From Draconibacterium aestuarii (lineage in GTDB: Bacteria; Bacteroidota; Bacteroidia; Bacteroidales; Prolixibacteraceae): DNA of 64,000 bases. Where the stretch lies: positions 23,434-87,433 of the forward strand of contig JAPOHD010000062.1 in NCBI GenBank assembly GCA_026671195.1, given 5' to 3'. This document shows, one piece after another, positions 17,920 through 27,390 of this stretch (its first letter is position 1; every line of letters begins with the position of its first letter). The notes below the pieces were generated by a model. That model worked only from the letters and a program-made list of their open reading frames with translations, was not told the DNA's origin and searched no databases. A program made the translations under genes and the position numbers.

Positions 17920-18843
17920 CTACTTTCGTTTAAACCACTTGAAAGGCAAAGGTAAACGATTAAATTTAAGTTGAAAATAGGTTTCAGCTTTTGCTCCAAA
18001 ACCGTTATAAAAGCGTGCTACTCCCGGAATCATTGAACCTTCAAAATCGAGGATGAGGTTTTTGCCTGCATTTTCTTCGATAAATTTATTCAGCAAAAAA
18101 TACATGGCCCCCAGCTCTTTTCCTGTCTGGCTTGAGGCAGCATTAAAATATATAACACGTTCTTTCCAGCGGCAAAAGTACACAGCGGCACACAATTGAT
18201 TGTTCGCAGTATAAACACCATATATTTGTCCAAAACCTTTGTACAGTCCATATGAAATCAGACTTTTTAAGCTTGCCAGTTCCTTCTTCCCTATTTTTGC
18301 CTGAAGGTTTTCTGCTTTAAAATTCATGTACGTTTGAAGGCGGATCCCTTTTACTAAATTTAGTTCCTGTTGCCTTGCTTTTGCAATGTTTCGTTTTGTG
18401 TTTTTCGAAAACGATGCAGAAAGAATTTCATATTCGTGTACCAAAGGTAACAGCAAATTTTTTCGGGGAAGAAATTGGAGTTCTCCAATTTCACCTGGCT
18501 GCAGATTCTCTGCATTTAAATGAAAATCAGAATAACTGAAGTTCTCGGTGAGGTATTTGTAGAAGGCTTTTTCAATTTTTGGAGTTGGCGAAGGAAAGAT
18601 CCCCAGTTGCTGCGAATAAAGCGGCTGGTATAAATATTTAACTCCTAGTTTTTTTCGGTACGGAAGTGGCATTACAAACTCATAATCGCCCCAAACCAAC
18701 GCATCCCAAACCTCGGCAGTACGATCAAGATGCCAGTCGTAAGCATAAATACGACAATTTTGCGCGTTGTCAATGCACCGGTTCCATCTTTCAGAATTGA
18801 TTTCTGAGTGTTTTATGTAGCGGAAATTTAATGTTTTTGCCAT
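17920..18843 (-). CDS. FemAB-like / GNAT-fold acyltransferase
   Basis: A 307-residue protein resembling the FemAB-related or BioF2-like acetyltransferases that attach aminoacyl or acyl groups to envelope molecules. The central FSKNTKRNIAKARQQEL is typical of the FemAB-like group, and the second GNAT-like half shows LCAAVYFCRWKERVIYFNAASS followed by NLILDFEGSMIPGVARFYNGFGA; each is named here by its key residues only (N-A-S-S, DFEGS, FYxGFG). FYNGFGA is a frequent ending of this fold. No membrane segment is seen. It sits between two deacetylase genes with short spacing, which supports a joint role in glycan or peptidoglycan modification. Confidence 0.75.
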   Translation of the reverse strand: MAKTLNFRYIKHSEINSERWNRCIDNAQNCRIYAYDWHLDRTAEVWDALVWGDYEFVMPLPYRKKLGVKYLYQPLYSQQLGIFPSPTPKIEKAFYKYLTENFSYSDFHLNAENLQPGEIGELQFLPRKNLLLPLVHEYEILSASFSKNTKRNIAKARQQELNLVKGIRLQTYMNFKAENLQAKIGKKELASLKSLISYGLYKGFGQIYGVYTANNQLCAAVYFCRWKERVIYFNAASSQTGKELGAMYFLLNKFIEENAGKNLILDFEGSMIPGVARFYNGFGAKAETYFQLKFNRLPLPFKWFKRK

Positions 18844-18872
18844 TCAGTATTTTTTGTTCTTCCGGCTCAACA

Positions 18873-20198
18873 TCAGGCTTTATTTGCCCATTCGAAACCC
18901 AGTTTGTTCATTTTCTCGAAAACCTCCCGGTAACCTTCCCACTGCCCTATGTTATTTACTGTTTCGTTGTGCCAAACGCTTACAAATGTACCACCAACAT
19001 TTTTAACTTCCTGCATAAGCGTCTTTATTTCTTCAAAAGCCTGGTCAGGATTCAATTGCATGTAATGGAGCAATGTTCCATCCATTACCTGGAAGGGTAC
19101 AATTAGAAGGTTGGTTGTAGTTTCATGTTTTAAATCGTAATAATAGTACGGTGTGCAGATTCCTCCCCGAAACCCGGTTTTGGGAGAATAACCCAATGTG
19201 TAATCTTCCTGAATGCCTGCTTTGATTAAGCGTGTGTAAGTTCTCGGAAATCTAAGCATTAAATAGTGTTGACGACTCTTTGTGATTTCTTTTCCCGCGA
19301 TTTCTTCAAGACGTTTTTTCTCTATCCTCACTTTTTTCTTGCCTCCTTTTTGGCTGGTTGCAAACGAAGGATGAAGCCCAACGTCGTATTTATTCGCTGT
19401 CCTTTTTATTAATTTTTGGTAGGCTTCATTCGTGTGAGATACATTCTTGTCTTTTTGGCCATAATTCCCCATCAGGAAAAAGAATTTTACTTTGTCTTCA
19501 TTTCCTTGAAAAACTGTGTCGAGATAATCGTAGGTGTCGTAAGGGTCGCGCTCTTTACCCGAAAATACTCTTTTACGTTTTTTGTGCTCTTCCATTTCAC
19601 CTTTCAACAGTGCTCTTGCCCATGCTGCTGATGTTCTCCAGAATCCTTTGTTCTGGTAGGCGTATGCATTGTCAACGTCGATAGTTGAAATGAATTCAAA
19701 TTTTTGGGAACGAAATTTTAGATCAGGATAAATTTCTTTCAATTTATCGGCAACAAGATTGGCCCAGATATTTACAATTGGTTTATGTAGTAAGTTATAT
19801 TTACTGAGAATACTTTTTTGCACCGGGTAACGATCCAGTTTGTCGAGGTTTTCTTCCGTGTATTCTTCGTGGCGCGTAACTACATAAAACGATGCAGCAA
19901 ACGGATCGAAAGGAAGGGTAGAATCTTCAGAACTTTCGCAAAAGTATTTCTTCCCCTCGTACCAAACTGAATTTATTGAAGGCGTTAATAAGGCCTTGCA
20001 TTGAGTGATGCGGTGCGGTTTAATGTAAAATTCGTCTCCAAATTTTTCGACAGAGTAATTGATTTTTGGCAATTCCGATTTCTGAAATTTTGAAGAATTA
20101 GTAGTAAATACAACATCAAAACTTAAAATCTGGTTAAAAACTAACTTAAAGATATACTCGATGCGGGGGGTAATTTCTTCTGCGTAGATTAGTATCAT
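18873..20198 (-). CDS. Polysaccharide deacetylase-like protein with DUF7033-type N-terminus
   Basis: A 441-residue protein. The N-terminal 120 residues (MILIYAEEITPRIEYIFKLVF and FDPFAASFYVVTRHEEYT in part) match a domain found ahead of deacetylases in Bacteroidota. The remainder has deacetylase-like landmarks: STIDVDNAY (Asp pair), GLHPSF with the metal histidine, LRFPRTYTRL and FVSVWHNETV at the end. The canonical SFDDG is changed to STIDVD, so catalytic competence is likely but not certain. It lies 12 bases downstream of radC and 29 bases upstream of the FemAB-like gene on the same strand. Confidence 0.8.
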   Translation of the reverse strand: MILIYAEEITPRIEYIFKLVFNQILSFDVVFTTNSSKFQKSELPKINYSVEKFGDEFYIKPHRITQCKALLTPSINSVWYEGKKYFCESSEDSTLPFDPFAASFYVVTRHEEYTEENLDKLDRYPVQKSILSKYNLLHKPIVNIWANLVADKLKEIYPDLKFRSQKFEFISTIDVDNAYAYQNKGFWRTSAAWARALLKGEMEEHKKRKRVFSGKERDPYDTYDYLDTVFQGNEDKVKFFFLMGNYGQKDKNVSHTNEAYQKLIKRTANKYDVGLHPSFATSQKGGKKKVRIEKKRLEEIAGKEITKSRQHYLMLRFPRTYTRLIKAGIQEDYTLGYSPKTGFRGGICTPYYYYDLKHETTTNLLIVPFQVMDGTLLHYMQLNPDQAFEEIKTLMQEVKNVGGTFVSVWHNETVNNIGQWEGYREVFEKMNKLGFEWANKA

Positions 20199-20210
20199 TT
20201 TGGTTCAATT

Positions 20211-20909
20211 TTAGTTTAACATTCCTTCATCAGCAAAACTAATGTATTGGTTCTGACCAATAATTATATGGTCGAGCACTGTAATATCCATTATTGTGGC
20301 GGCTTCTTTTATTTTCTTTGTGATTTTGAGATCAGCGTCGGATGCCTGCATGGTTCCTGATGGATGATTGTGACAAAGAATTACAGAACTGGCCATTTTT
20401 TCCAGAGCATTTTTCAGGATAAGACGAACATCAATCACTGTACCTGATATCCCTCCTTTGCTGATCATAAAAGTATCAATTATTATGTTGCCACGGTTAA
20501 GCAACATGATCCAAAATTCTTCGTGATTCAAATCGCCAAGCATGGGCTGAAAAAAGTCGGCTGCATCTTTGCTTCCTGTAATTTTGTTTTTGCTGAATAC
20601 TTCGGCTTCTTTGCGGCGTTTCCCCAATTCCAGTGCGGCCACAATGGAAACAGCTTTGGCTTCTCCGATTCCATTGAATGCTTGTAAAAAATCAGTGGTT
20701 TTCCGGCCCAGTTCGTTTAAATTATTGTCTACGGTGGTGAGTATGCGACGCGAAAGTTCAACTGCTGTTTCTTCTAAGTTTCCCGAACCAATTAATATGG
20801 CAATTAATTCGGCATCGGTTAGCGCACGGGCCCCTTTCGAAAGTAATTTTTCACGTGGCCGGTCTTCAACAGCCCAGTCTTTAATGTTTAGTTTTTTGTA
20901 TTCACCCAT
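20211..20909 (-). CDS. radC: RadC-family JAB-domain protein
   Basis: A 232-residue protein with an N-terminal helix-hairpin-helix region (about 1-100, including FNGIGEAKAVSIVAALELGKR, key residues GIG) and a C-terminal JAB/MPN metalloprotease-like domain with the zinc-binding HNHPSGTMQASDAD. The family was once linked to DNA repair, but that role is doubtful; the biochemical activity is unknown. It is the first gene of the minus-strand run towards upp. A near-palindrome lies just upstream (20931-20951). Confidence 0.93.
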   Translation of the reverse strand: MGEYKKLNIKDWAVEDRPREKLLSKGARALTDAELIAILIGSGNLEETAVELSRRILTTVDNNLNELGRKTTDFLQAFNGIGEAKAVSIVAALELGKRRKEAEVFSKNKITGSKDAADFFQPMLGDLNHEEFWIMLLNRGNIIIDTFMISKGGISGTVIDVRLILKNALEKMASSVILCHNHPSGTMQASDADLKITKKIKEAATIMDITVLDHIIIGQNQYISFADEGMLN

Positions 20910-21041
20910 TAGCTTCGGAGTTTAATAAATCTTCCAATAAATTTATGGAAGAGAGCCAATGGTAATTTAACTATAATAAATGGTTTTCGAAAGGGGTAAA
21001 TTATAGTTTCAGAACATATGATGGATTGCTGAAGAGCATAA

Positions 21042-21071
21042 AAAAACCCCTTCGGAGACCGAAGAGGTTTT
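21042..21071 (-). terminator. Terminator of rpsT
   Basis: AAAACCCCTTCGG and CCGAAGAGGTTTT form a hairpin with a three-base loop, with an A-run on the plus strand giving the U-tract of the minus-strand transcript. Confidence 0.85.
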
Positions 21072-21094
21072 AATATCTTGATTGAATATTTTCC

Positions 21095-21346
21095 TTACAA
21101 CGTGTCAACCTTTACGGCTAACTTCGATTTTAAGTTCGAAGCTTTGTTTTTATGAATGATATTGCGTTTTGCTAATTTATCAATCATTGCAACAACTTCA
21201 GGGAACAATTTTTCTGCCTCTGCTTTGTCAGATGCGTTACGCAAAGCTTTGATCGCATTACGAGTAGTTTTTGCGTAGTACTTGTTGTGTACCCTTTTCT
21301 TTTCGTCTTGACGAATTCTTTTTAAAGCTGACTTATGATGTGCCAT
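21095..21346 (-). CDS. rpsT: 30S ribosomal protein S20
   Basis: Primary 16S rRNA-binding protein of the small subunit, here 83 residues and strongly basic. The N-terminal [18 protein letters not shown] and C-terminal [17 protein letters not shown] are characteristic. The tRNA-Glu gene ends only 27 bases upstream on the same strand, with no separate promoter visible between them, so the two are probably transcribed together from the promoter at 21476-21506. Confidence 0.97.
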   Translation of the reverse strand: MAHHKSALKRIRQDEKKRVHNKYYAKTTRNAIKALRNASDKAEAEKLFPEVVAMIDKLAKRNIIHKNKASNLKSKLAVKVDTL

Positions 21347-21373
21347 TTCTTTTTTTCTTCTCTTTTAAATTTG

Positions 21374-21445
21374 TAGCCCGTAGGGGATTCGAACCCCTGC
21401 TACCAGGATGAAAACCTGGCGTCCTAACCCCTAGACGAACGGGCC
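21374..21445 (-). tRNA. tRNA-Glu (anticodon TTC)
   Basis: Read on the minus strand the sequence folds as a full cloverleaf: acceptor GGCCCGT with ACGGGCT (closing G-U pair), a D arm, an anticodon stem CCAGG/CCTGG with loop TTTTCAT giving anticodon TTC, and a T arm AGGGGTTCGAATCCCCT. The 3' CCA is not encoded. It is the only tRNA gene seen in the window. Confidence 0.96.
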
Positions 21446-21475
21446 TTCCTAATTGTTCCCTTAATTTTGGGACTG

Positions 21476-21506
21476 CAAAAATACATCATTTTTGTTATCC
21501 ACCAAA
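21476..21506 (-). promoter_or_regulatory. Promoter for tRNA-Glu and rpsT
   Basis: On the minus strand TTTG (21506-21503) is followed after 19 bases by TATTTTTG (21483-21476), an exact match to the Bacteroidota promoter. Transcription would start near 21469, about 24 bases before the mature tRNA 5' end. Confidence 0.8.
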
Positions 21507-21641
21507 TTTTCAGGAAATATTTCTTCTAAAATTTTTACATCCTTCGTTTAGAATGCCGTTTTTTATTTTAGCGCTGCAAAGAAAAGCAAGTTTTTTTAAA
21601 CCGCAAATAAAAATTTGAAAAAAAATGCAAAAAATGGATTT

Positions 21642-22364
21642 TTATCGCAACTCGAAGTTTTCGCCAAGGTAAACACGGCGTACATCTTTGTCTTCAGCAA
21701 GATCTTTTGCTGTCCCTGCTTTTAATATGTTCCCTTCAAAAAGGAGGTACGACCTATCTGTTATTCGCAATGTTTCGTGTACATTGTGGTCGGTAATCAA
21801 CACTCCAATATTTTTTTCTTTTAGTTTCATTACAATTTGCTGGATATCTTCCACAGCAATGGGATCGACACCGGCAAATGGTTCGTCTAAAAGAATAAAT
21901 TTTGGATCGATGGCCAAGGCCCGGGCAATTTCGGTGCGCCGACGTTCTCCCCCCGAAAGTTGAATCCCTTTGCTCTTTCGAATGTGACCTAAACCAAACT
22001 CTTCAATTAATGTTTCCAGTTTATCGCGTTGGTATTCTTTTGAATAGTCTGTCATTTCCAGAACCGCTCTGATATTGTCCTCAATGCTTAGTTTCCTGAA
22101 AACCGATGCTTCCTGTGCCAGGTATCCAATCCCTAGTTGTGCGCGTTTGTAAACAGGCAGCTTTGTTATATTCTGATTGTCAAGGTAGATATTTCCTGAA
22201 AAGGGTTGAATAAGTCCTACGATCATGTAAAACGAGGTGGTTTTTCCTGCCCCGTTAGGACCAAGTAATCCCACAATTTCGCCTTGTTCAACCTGGAAGC
22301 TAACACCTTTTACAACAGTTCTTTTGCGGTATTTTTTTACTATGTTATCGGCTCGAAGAATCAT
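21642..22364 (-). CDS. lptB: LPS export ABC transporter ATP-binding protein
   Basis: Cytoplasmic ATPase that powers the LptBFG complex to extract lipopolysaccharide from the inner membrane. Walker A is GPNGAGKTT (about 35-43), followed by the Q-loop [13 protein letters not shown] typical of LptB, the signature QLSGGERRR, Walker [14 protein letters not shown] and the switch histidine in [10 protein letters not shown]. Length 240 is standard. It follows tatC by 32 bases on the same strand and is probably co-transcribed with it. Confidence 0.95.
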   Translation of the reverse strand: MILRADNIVKKYRKRTVVKGVSFQVEQGEIVGLLGPNGAGKTTSFYMIVGLIQPFSGNIYLDNQNITKLPVYKRAQLGIGYLAQEASVFRKLSIEDNIRAVLEMTDYSKEYQRDKLETLIEEFGLGHIRKSKGIQLSGGERRRTEIARALAIDPKFILLDEPFAGVDPIAVEDIQQIVMKLKEKNIGVLITDHNVHETLRITDRSYLLFEGNILKAGTAKDLAEDKDVRRVYLGENFELR

Positions 22365-22396
22365 AATTGTTTAAATAACGGATTTTTTCGGGTGAA

Positions 22397-23260
22397 TTAC
22401 AGCTCCTCCATCTGTTTTTCACGTTTTTTAACAACGCGGCGCGAAATCATAATCCCGATTTCATATAAAAACACCAGAGGGAAACACACCATTATCTGGC
22501 TGAAAATATCGGGAGGAGTAATTATCGCTGAAAGTAAAAGCATTACAACATACGAATGCCTGCGATAAGTTTTCATTATTTGAGGTGTAATTATTCCAAC
22601 CTTACTTAAAAAGTAGGAGAATATGGGGAGCAGAAATACAACTCCGGCGGCTAAAGAAATAGAGGTAACCGAACCAATGTATGATCGCAGGTTAATTGTA
22701 TTTTCAACCTCACTGCTCACCTGGTAAGTTCCCAAAAAGTGAATGGAAAGCGGTACAATTAAATAATAGCCAAACAAAACTCCCAGCAGAAACAAAACGG
22801 AGGTAAAAAACACTGCTCCACCGGCGTGTCTTTTTTCTTTTTCGTACAGTGCGGGTTTAATAAAACTCCAGAACTCGTAAAAAACAACCGGAGAAGCAAC
22901 AATGAGCCCGGCAATGATGGATACCATAATATGAGTAGAAAATTGTCCGGCAATTTTAATACTCTGCATTTTTAATGGAACCTGGTTTATTTTAACAGCT
23001 TCAGAACCCACTAAATCTCCAAGCTTGGCAAACATTTGGTTGGTCCAAAACTCAGGCGTTCGGGGTGCTAATATTACTACGTCGAAAATGAACCGTTTCA
23101 TTACAAATGCCACAATGGCAAAAACCATAATTGCTGCTGCCGAACGCACAATGTGCCAGCGCAACTCTTCCAGGTGCTCGAGAAACGACATCTCATTTTC
23201 CTTTTTTTTCTCGCCTCTTTTTTTAGTCGATTGCTCTTCTTGTGTATATTCTTCGCTCAT
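22397..23260 (-). CDS. tatC: Twin-arginine translocase subunit TatC
   Basis: Polytopic receptor for twin-arginine signal peptides. After a charged 23-residue N-terminal extension comes the hallmark MSFLEHLEELRWHIVRS, then six predicted membrane helices, with FYEFWSFIKPALYEKEK (contains the conserved F, P, L and E/K) in the first cytoplasmic loop region and AIITPPDIFSQIMVCFPL near the end. These are typical TatC sites. A loop between helices one and two (about 65-100) is longer than in Escherichia coli. The gene is unlinked to tatA. Confidence 0.95.
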   Translation of the reverse strand: MSEEYTQEEQSTKKRGEKKKENEMSFLEHLEELRWHIVRSAAAIMVFAIVAFVMKRFIFDVVILAPRTPEFWTNQMFAKLGDLVGSEAVKINQVPLKMQSIKIAGQFSTHIMVSIIAGLIVASPVVFYEFWSFIKPALYEKEKRHAGGAVFFTSVLFLLGVLFGYYLIVPLSIHFLGTYQVSSEVENTINLRSYIGSVTSISLAAGVVFLLPIFSYFLSKVGIITPQIMKTYRRHSYVVMLLLSAIITPPDIFSQIMVCFPLVFLYEIGIMISRRVVKKREKQMEEL

Positions 23261-23575
23261 GAATTACTTAACTTTTCAAAAAAACTTCACAAATGTACAC
23301 GAAATTTTTGCAATTGAAATGACATGGGCTTAAATGAGAAGAATATTATATGTGTAGATAATTGCTTCAGGTTTAACAATGCTGCAATAAATATTTATTT
23401 ACAAAGTTTGATTCTAAAGTTTAACGATAATTCTGTACTTTTAAGTTTGGGATGTTTTTTTGTCGATGCGCAGAAAATCATAAAAAACATTAAAAAACAT
23501 TGGTGTTTTATTTACTTTTAATAATTTAGAATTTGCATAAAAAAATATGGGACAGAATTGAGAGCTAGAAGGATC
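23261..23575. other. Intergenic region between tatC and recQ
   Basis: This 315-base AT-rich stretch separates divergent genes. Apart from the tatC -7 element I see no convincing gene, hairpin or repeat. A 65-codon open frame at 23324-23521 has no recognisable features and poor start context and is not called. Confidence 0.6.
23290..23297 (-). promoter_or_regulatory. -7 promoter element for tatC-lptB
   Basis: On the minus strand TACATTTG matches TAnnTTTG. The transcript would start near 23283, 23 bases before the tatC ATG. No -33 motif at the right distance is seen. Confidence 0.45.
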
Positions 23576-25759
23576 ATGGAAAATAATATTGTATTAACAG
23601 ATAAATTACAGGAGTATTTTGGTTTCGATAGGTTTAAAGGGAAACAAGAAGAAGCCATAAAAAGTGTGTTGGAGGGGAATAATACGTTTGTTTTAATGCC
23701 TACTGGTGGCGGTAAATCGTTAATTTATCAGTTGCCTGCCTTAATTCTTGAAGGAACGGCAATTGTAATTTCGCCTTTAATTGCATTAATGAAGAATCAA
23801 GTTGATTCAATCAGGGGAACGCACTCTGAAGACAACATCGCTCATTTCTTAAATTCATCACTTTCGAAGTCGGCAATTGCCGAAGTGAAAGAAGATGTTT
23901 TGTCGGGAAAGACAAAGTTGCTGTATGTAGCACCCGAATCATTGACAAAAGAAGACAACATTGAGTTTCTGAAAAAGATAAAAATTTCGTTTTATGCCAT
24001 TGATGAGGCGCACTGTATATCGGAATGGGGCCACGATTTCAGACCTGAATACCGAAGGATTAAGCCAATCGTTGAGGAAATTGGAAAGTCGCCAATTGTA
24101 GCCTTAACGGCAACGGCAACCGCAAAAGTGCAGCACGACATTCAAAAAAACCTTGGGATTTTAGATGCTAAAGTTTTTATGGCCTCTTTTAACCGGGAAA
24201 ATTTATATTATGAGGTACGTCCAAAGGTGAAACCCGAAACTCAGATTATAAAGTTTATCAAGCAGAATGAAGGTAAATCGGGAATTATTTATTGTTTAAG
24301 CCGTAAGAAAGTAGAGGAGTTGGCCGAAACGCTTCTGATTAATGGAGTAAAGGCGTTGGCTTATCACGCGGGAATGGATGCTGCAACCCGATCGGGGAAT
24401 CAGGATAAATTTTTGATGGAAGAGGTGGATGTGATTGTTGCAACCATCGCATTTGGAATGGGTATTGATAAACCCGATGTACGATTTGTTATTCATTATG
24501 ATATTCCTAAAAGTTTGGAGGGATATTACCAGGAAACCGGTCGTGCCGGTCGCGATGGTGGTGAAGGACAGTGCGTTACCTTTTATAGCTATAAAGATAT
24601 TCAGAAGCTGGAGAAGTTTATGCATGGCAAACCCGTTGCCGAACAGGAAATTGGCAAACAACTTCTTTTAGATACCGTTTCGTATGCCGAATCTGCAATA
24701 TGCAGACGTATTATTCTGTTGCACTATTTTGGCGAGAAATACGAGCCGGAGAATTGTGGTAACTGTGATAATTGTTTAAATCCGAAAGAGCAGATTGAAG
24801 CGAAAGATGAAATTGTAACTGCACTAAAAGCCATACTTGAGGTAAACGAGAAATACAAAGGCGACCATATCGCGAATATTCTGATTGGAAATAAAACTGC
24901 AGCAGTGAAGTCGTTTAAGCATGATACCTTAAAGGCATTTGGAACAGGTAAAAAACACGAAGAAAGGTACTGGAATGCAGTTTTTCGTCAATCAATGGTG
25001 GCCGGAATAATTAATAAAGACATTGAAAATTACGGACTTTTAAAAGTTACTCCGGTTGGGCATGAGTTTTTAGCTAAACCACATAGTTTTATGTTGGTTA
25101 AAAACCATGAATATGAAGAGGAAGATGGCTCGAATTCAGGAGGCGCACCTTCAGGAGGTTCAAGTGGTGATCCGCAACTTTTTGCCATGTTGAAAGACCT
25201 TCGGAAAAAAATTGCAAAGCGTAATAATTTACCTCCTTTTGTAATCTTTCAGGATCCGTCGTTGGCAGATATGTCTATTCAATATCCAATTTCCATTGAT
25301 GAACTCCAGCAAATTCAGGGAGTTGGAATGGGTAAAGCCAAAAGATACGGCCGGGAATTTGCGGCCCTCATTAAATCGTATGTTGAAGAGAATGAAATAG
25401 ACAGGCCCGAAGATCTTGTGGTACGCAGTGTGGCCAACAAATCAAAAATGAAAGTCTTTATCATTCAAAGTATCGACCGGAAACTGTCTTTTGAGGATAT
25501 TGCTGATTCTAAAGGAGTTGATGTAAAAGATATTATTACGGAGGTGGAAGCGATTGTAAATTCCGGAACCAAGTTAAATATCGATTACTATATCGATGAT
25601 GTATTGGATGAAGATCATCAGGAAGAAATTTTTGATTATTTCAGGGAGGCAGAAACCGATTCGATTGAAGAAGCACTCGCCGAACTTGGTGAAGATGAAT
25701 ATAGCGAAGAAGATATTCGTTTGATGAGAGTGAAGTTTTTCTCCGATCTTGGCAATTAA
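23576..25759 (+). CDS. recQ: ATP-dependent DNA helicase RecQ
   Basis: 3'-5' DNA helicase of recombination and fork repair. The ATG at 23576 is used in place of a TTG 18 bases earlier. Motifs in order: MPTGGGKSLIYQLPAL (Walker A, about 40-55), IDEAHCISEWGHDFRPEY (DEAH box plus the aromatic-rich loop), LTATATAKV, FGMGIDKPDVRFVIH, QETGRAGRDG, and the zinc-binding C-terminal cysteines in ENCGNCDNC. A flexible Gly/Ser linker (about 515-533) leads to an HRDC domain (about 535-610) and a further acidic helix-turn-helix-like tail to 727. Full length for the long RecQ form common in Bacteroidota. Confidence 0.96.
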   Translation: MENNIVLTDKLQEYFGFDRFKGKQEEAIKSVLEGNNTFVLMPTGGGKSLIYQLPALILEGTAIVISPLIALMKNQVDSIRGTHSEDNIAHFLNSSLSKSAIAEVKEDVLSGKTKLLYVAPESLTKEDNIEFLKKIKISFYAIDEAHCISEWGHDFRPEYRRIKPIVEEIGKSPIVALTATATAKVQHDIQKNLGILDAKVFMASFNRENLYYEVRPKVKPETQIIKFIKQNEGKSGIIYCLSRKKVEELAETLLINGVKALAYHAGMDAATRSGNQDKFLMEEVDVIVATIAFGMGIDKPDVRFVIHYDIPKSLEGYYQETGRAGRDGGEGQCVTFYSYKDIQKLEKFMHGKPVAEQEIGKQLLLDTVSYAESAICRRIILLHYFGEKYEPENCGNCDNCLNPKEQIEAKDEIVTALKAILEVNEKYKGDHIANILIGNKTAAVKSFKHDTLKAFGTGKKHEERYWNAVFRQSMVAGIINKDIENYGLLKVTPVGHEFLAKPHSFMLVKNHEYEEEDGSNSGGAPSGGSSGDPQLFAMLKDLRKKIAKRNNLPPFVIFQDPSLADMSIQYPISIDELQQIQGVGMGKAKRYGREFAALIKSYVEENEIDRPEDLVVRSVANKSKMKVFIIQSIDRKLSFEDIADSKGVDVKDIITEVEAIVNSGTKLNIDYYIDDVLDEDHQEEIFDYFREAETDSIEEALAELGEDEYSEEDIRLMRVKFFSDLGN

Positions 25760-25813
25760 AATTCATAAGTGCTTTTTTTGCTGACACACAACCTTTTTGC
25801 TGTTAAAATTGTT

Positions 25814-25821
25814 TACTTTTG
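25814..25821 (+). promoter_or_regulatory. -7 promoter element for ahcY
   Basis: TACTTTTG matches TAnnTTTG. The leader to the ATG at 25919 is about 90 bases and contains a weak AGGTAA/TTACCT hairpin at about 25838-25862, but no recognisable S-adenosylhomocysteine riboswitch. Confidence 0.5.
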
Positions 25822-25918
25822 CACCGTTTTTTAGCAGAGGTAAGTAGGTTTAATCTGTTACCTGTATGTAAAAATAGAAGTTGTTGATTGAAGTAAAAGA
25901 ATTTATTGAAAATAAGAT

Positions 25919-27337
25919 ATGACAGTAGCAGTTAAAGAACAATTGGATTATAAAGTTGCCGATATTGCGTTGGCTGATTTCGGGCGAAAAGAGATTGAAA
26001 TAGCAGAGAAAGAAATGCCGGGTTTGATGTCGATCCGTAAAAAGTTTGGCCAGGAAAAACCCTTGCAGGGTGCCCGTGTTATGGGAAGTCTGCACATGAC
26101 CATTCAAACAGCTGTTTTAATTGAAACACTGGTTGAATTAGGTGCCGATGTTCGTTGGTGTAGTTGTAATATTTTTTCTACGCAGGATCATGCAGCTGCT
26201 GCCATTGCCGCAGCAGGAGTGCCGGTGTTTGCCTGGAAAGGTGAAACGCTTGAGGAATATTGGTGGTGTACAAGAGAGGCACTGAGTTTTCCGGGTGGAA
26301 AAGGGCCACAGTTGATTGTTGATGATGGTGGCGATGCAACACTCTTAATCCACAAAGGTTATGCTGCAGAAAAAGATGCAAGTGTTTTGGATGTTGAACC
26401 AGCCAGTGAAGAAGAAGGCGAAGTTTTAAGCCTTTTGAAGCTTACGCTTGCTGAAGACAACCAGAAATGGCATCGCACCGTTGAGGAGTGGAAAGGCGTT
26501 TCTGAAGAGACAACTACAGGGGTTCACAGGCTGTATCAAATGTTTGATAAAGGTGAATTGTTGGTTCCTGCCATTAATGTAAACGACTCAGTTACAAAAT
26601 CAAAATTCGATAATTTGTACGGTTGCCGCGAATCGCTGGCCGATGGAATTAAGCGTGCCACTGACGTTATGATTGCCGGGAAAGTGGTGGTTGTTGCAGG
26701 TTATGGCGATGTTGGTAAAGGTTGTGCTCACTCGATGCGTAGTTATGGCGCTCGTGTAATTGTTACCGAAATTGATCCGATTTGTGCATTGCAGGCCGCC
26801 ATGGAAGGTTTTGAAGTGAAACCAATGGAAGATGCAGTGGCCGAAGGAAATATTTACGTAACCACCACCGGAAACAAAGATGTAATCACTGCCGAAAACA
26901 TGGCCAATATGAAAGATCAGGCAATTGTTTGTAATATTGGCCACTTCGATAACGAAATTCAGGTAGCTCAACTCGAAAAATGGGAGGGGATTGTTAAAAC
27001 AAATATTAAACCACAGGTTGATAAATATACCTATCCTGATGGTCACAGTATATTCCTGTTGGCTGAAGGTCGTTTGGTGAATTTGGGATGTGCAACCGGT
27101 CACCCGTCGTTTGTTATGAGTAATTCGTTTACCAACCAATCGTTGGCACAAATCGATTTGTGGAAAAATAATTACGAAGTGGGTGTATTTACACTTTCAA
27201 AAAAGCTGGACGAAGAAGTTGCACGTTTGCATCTGGAGCAAATTGGTGTGAAATTAACCACACTAACTGATGAGCAGGCAGCATATCTTGGCATTCCGAA
27301 AGAAGGTCCGTTTAAACCGGAACATTACAGGTATTAA
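25919..27337 (+). CDS. ahcY: Adenosylhomocysteinase
   Basis: NAD-dependent hydrolase splitting S-adenosylhomocysteine into adenosine and homocysteine, which keeps methylation reactions going. Visible features are [17 protein letters not shown] near 58, the [15 protein letters not shown] region that binds adenosine, the NAD loop [14 protein letters not shown] (about 261-274), NIGHFDNEI, and the C-terminal FKPEHYRY that contributes Lys and Tyr to the neighbouring subunit. The length, 472 residues, is the bacterial form with the insert near 150-190. It has its own promoter and terminator. Confidence 0.97.
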   Translation: MTVAVKEQLDYKVADIALADFGRKEIEIAEKEMPGLMSIRKKFGQEKPLQGARVMGSLHMTIQTAVLIETLVELGADVRWCSCNIFSTQDHAAAAIAAAGVPVFAWKGETLEEYWWCTREALSFPGGKGPQLIVDDGGDATLLIHKGYAAEKDASVLDVEPASEEEGEVLSLLKLTLAEDNQKWHRTVEEWKGVSEETTTGVHRLYQMFDKGELLVPAINVNDSVTKSKFDNLYGCRESLADGIKRATDVMIAGKVVVVAGYGDVGKGCAHSMRSYGARVIVTEIDPICALQAAMEGFEVKPMEDAVAEGNIYVTTTGNKDVITAENMANMKDQAIVCNIGHFDNEIQVAQLEKWEGIVKTNIKPQVDKYTYPDGHSIFLLAEGRLVNLGCATGHPSFVMSNSFTNQSLAQIDLWKNNYEVGVFTLSKKLDEEVARLHLEQIGVKLTTLTDEQAAYLGIPKEGPFKPEHYRY

Positions 27338-27360
27338 AGAATAGTAAAATATATTCTAAG

Positions 27361-27390
27361 AAAACGGGCTTCAGTTTGGGGCCCGTTTTT
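27361..27390 (+). terminator. Terminator of ahcY
   Basis: AAAACGGGC pairs perfectly with GCCCGTTTT around an 11-base loop, followed by T residues. The A-run on the left could also end the convergent Rieske gene transcript. Confidence 0.92.

Noticed and set aside
18873..20198. Loss-of-function deacetylase because SFDDG is replaced
   Set aside because: The STIDVDNAY and GLHPSF motifs still offer acidic and histidine ligands typical of this subfamily, so inactivation cannot be claimed.
23324..23521. 65-codon open frame between tatC and recQ
   Set aside because: AT-rich, no start context, no recognisable residues; treated as intergenic.
25822..25918. S-adenosylhomocysteine riboswitch in the ahcY leader
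   Set aside because: Only a weak 6-base hairpin is present; the pseudoknotted SAH element is not recognisable.
26600..27151. 183-codon open frame antisense to ahcY
   Set aside because: Lies wholly inside a strongly conserved gene; composition mirrors the ahcY codons and shows no domain.
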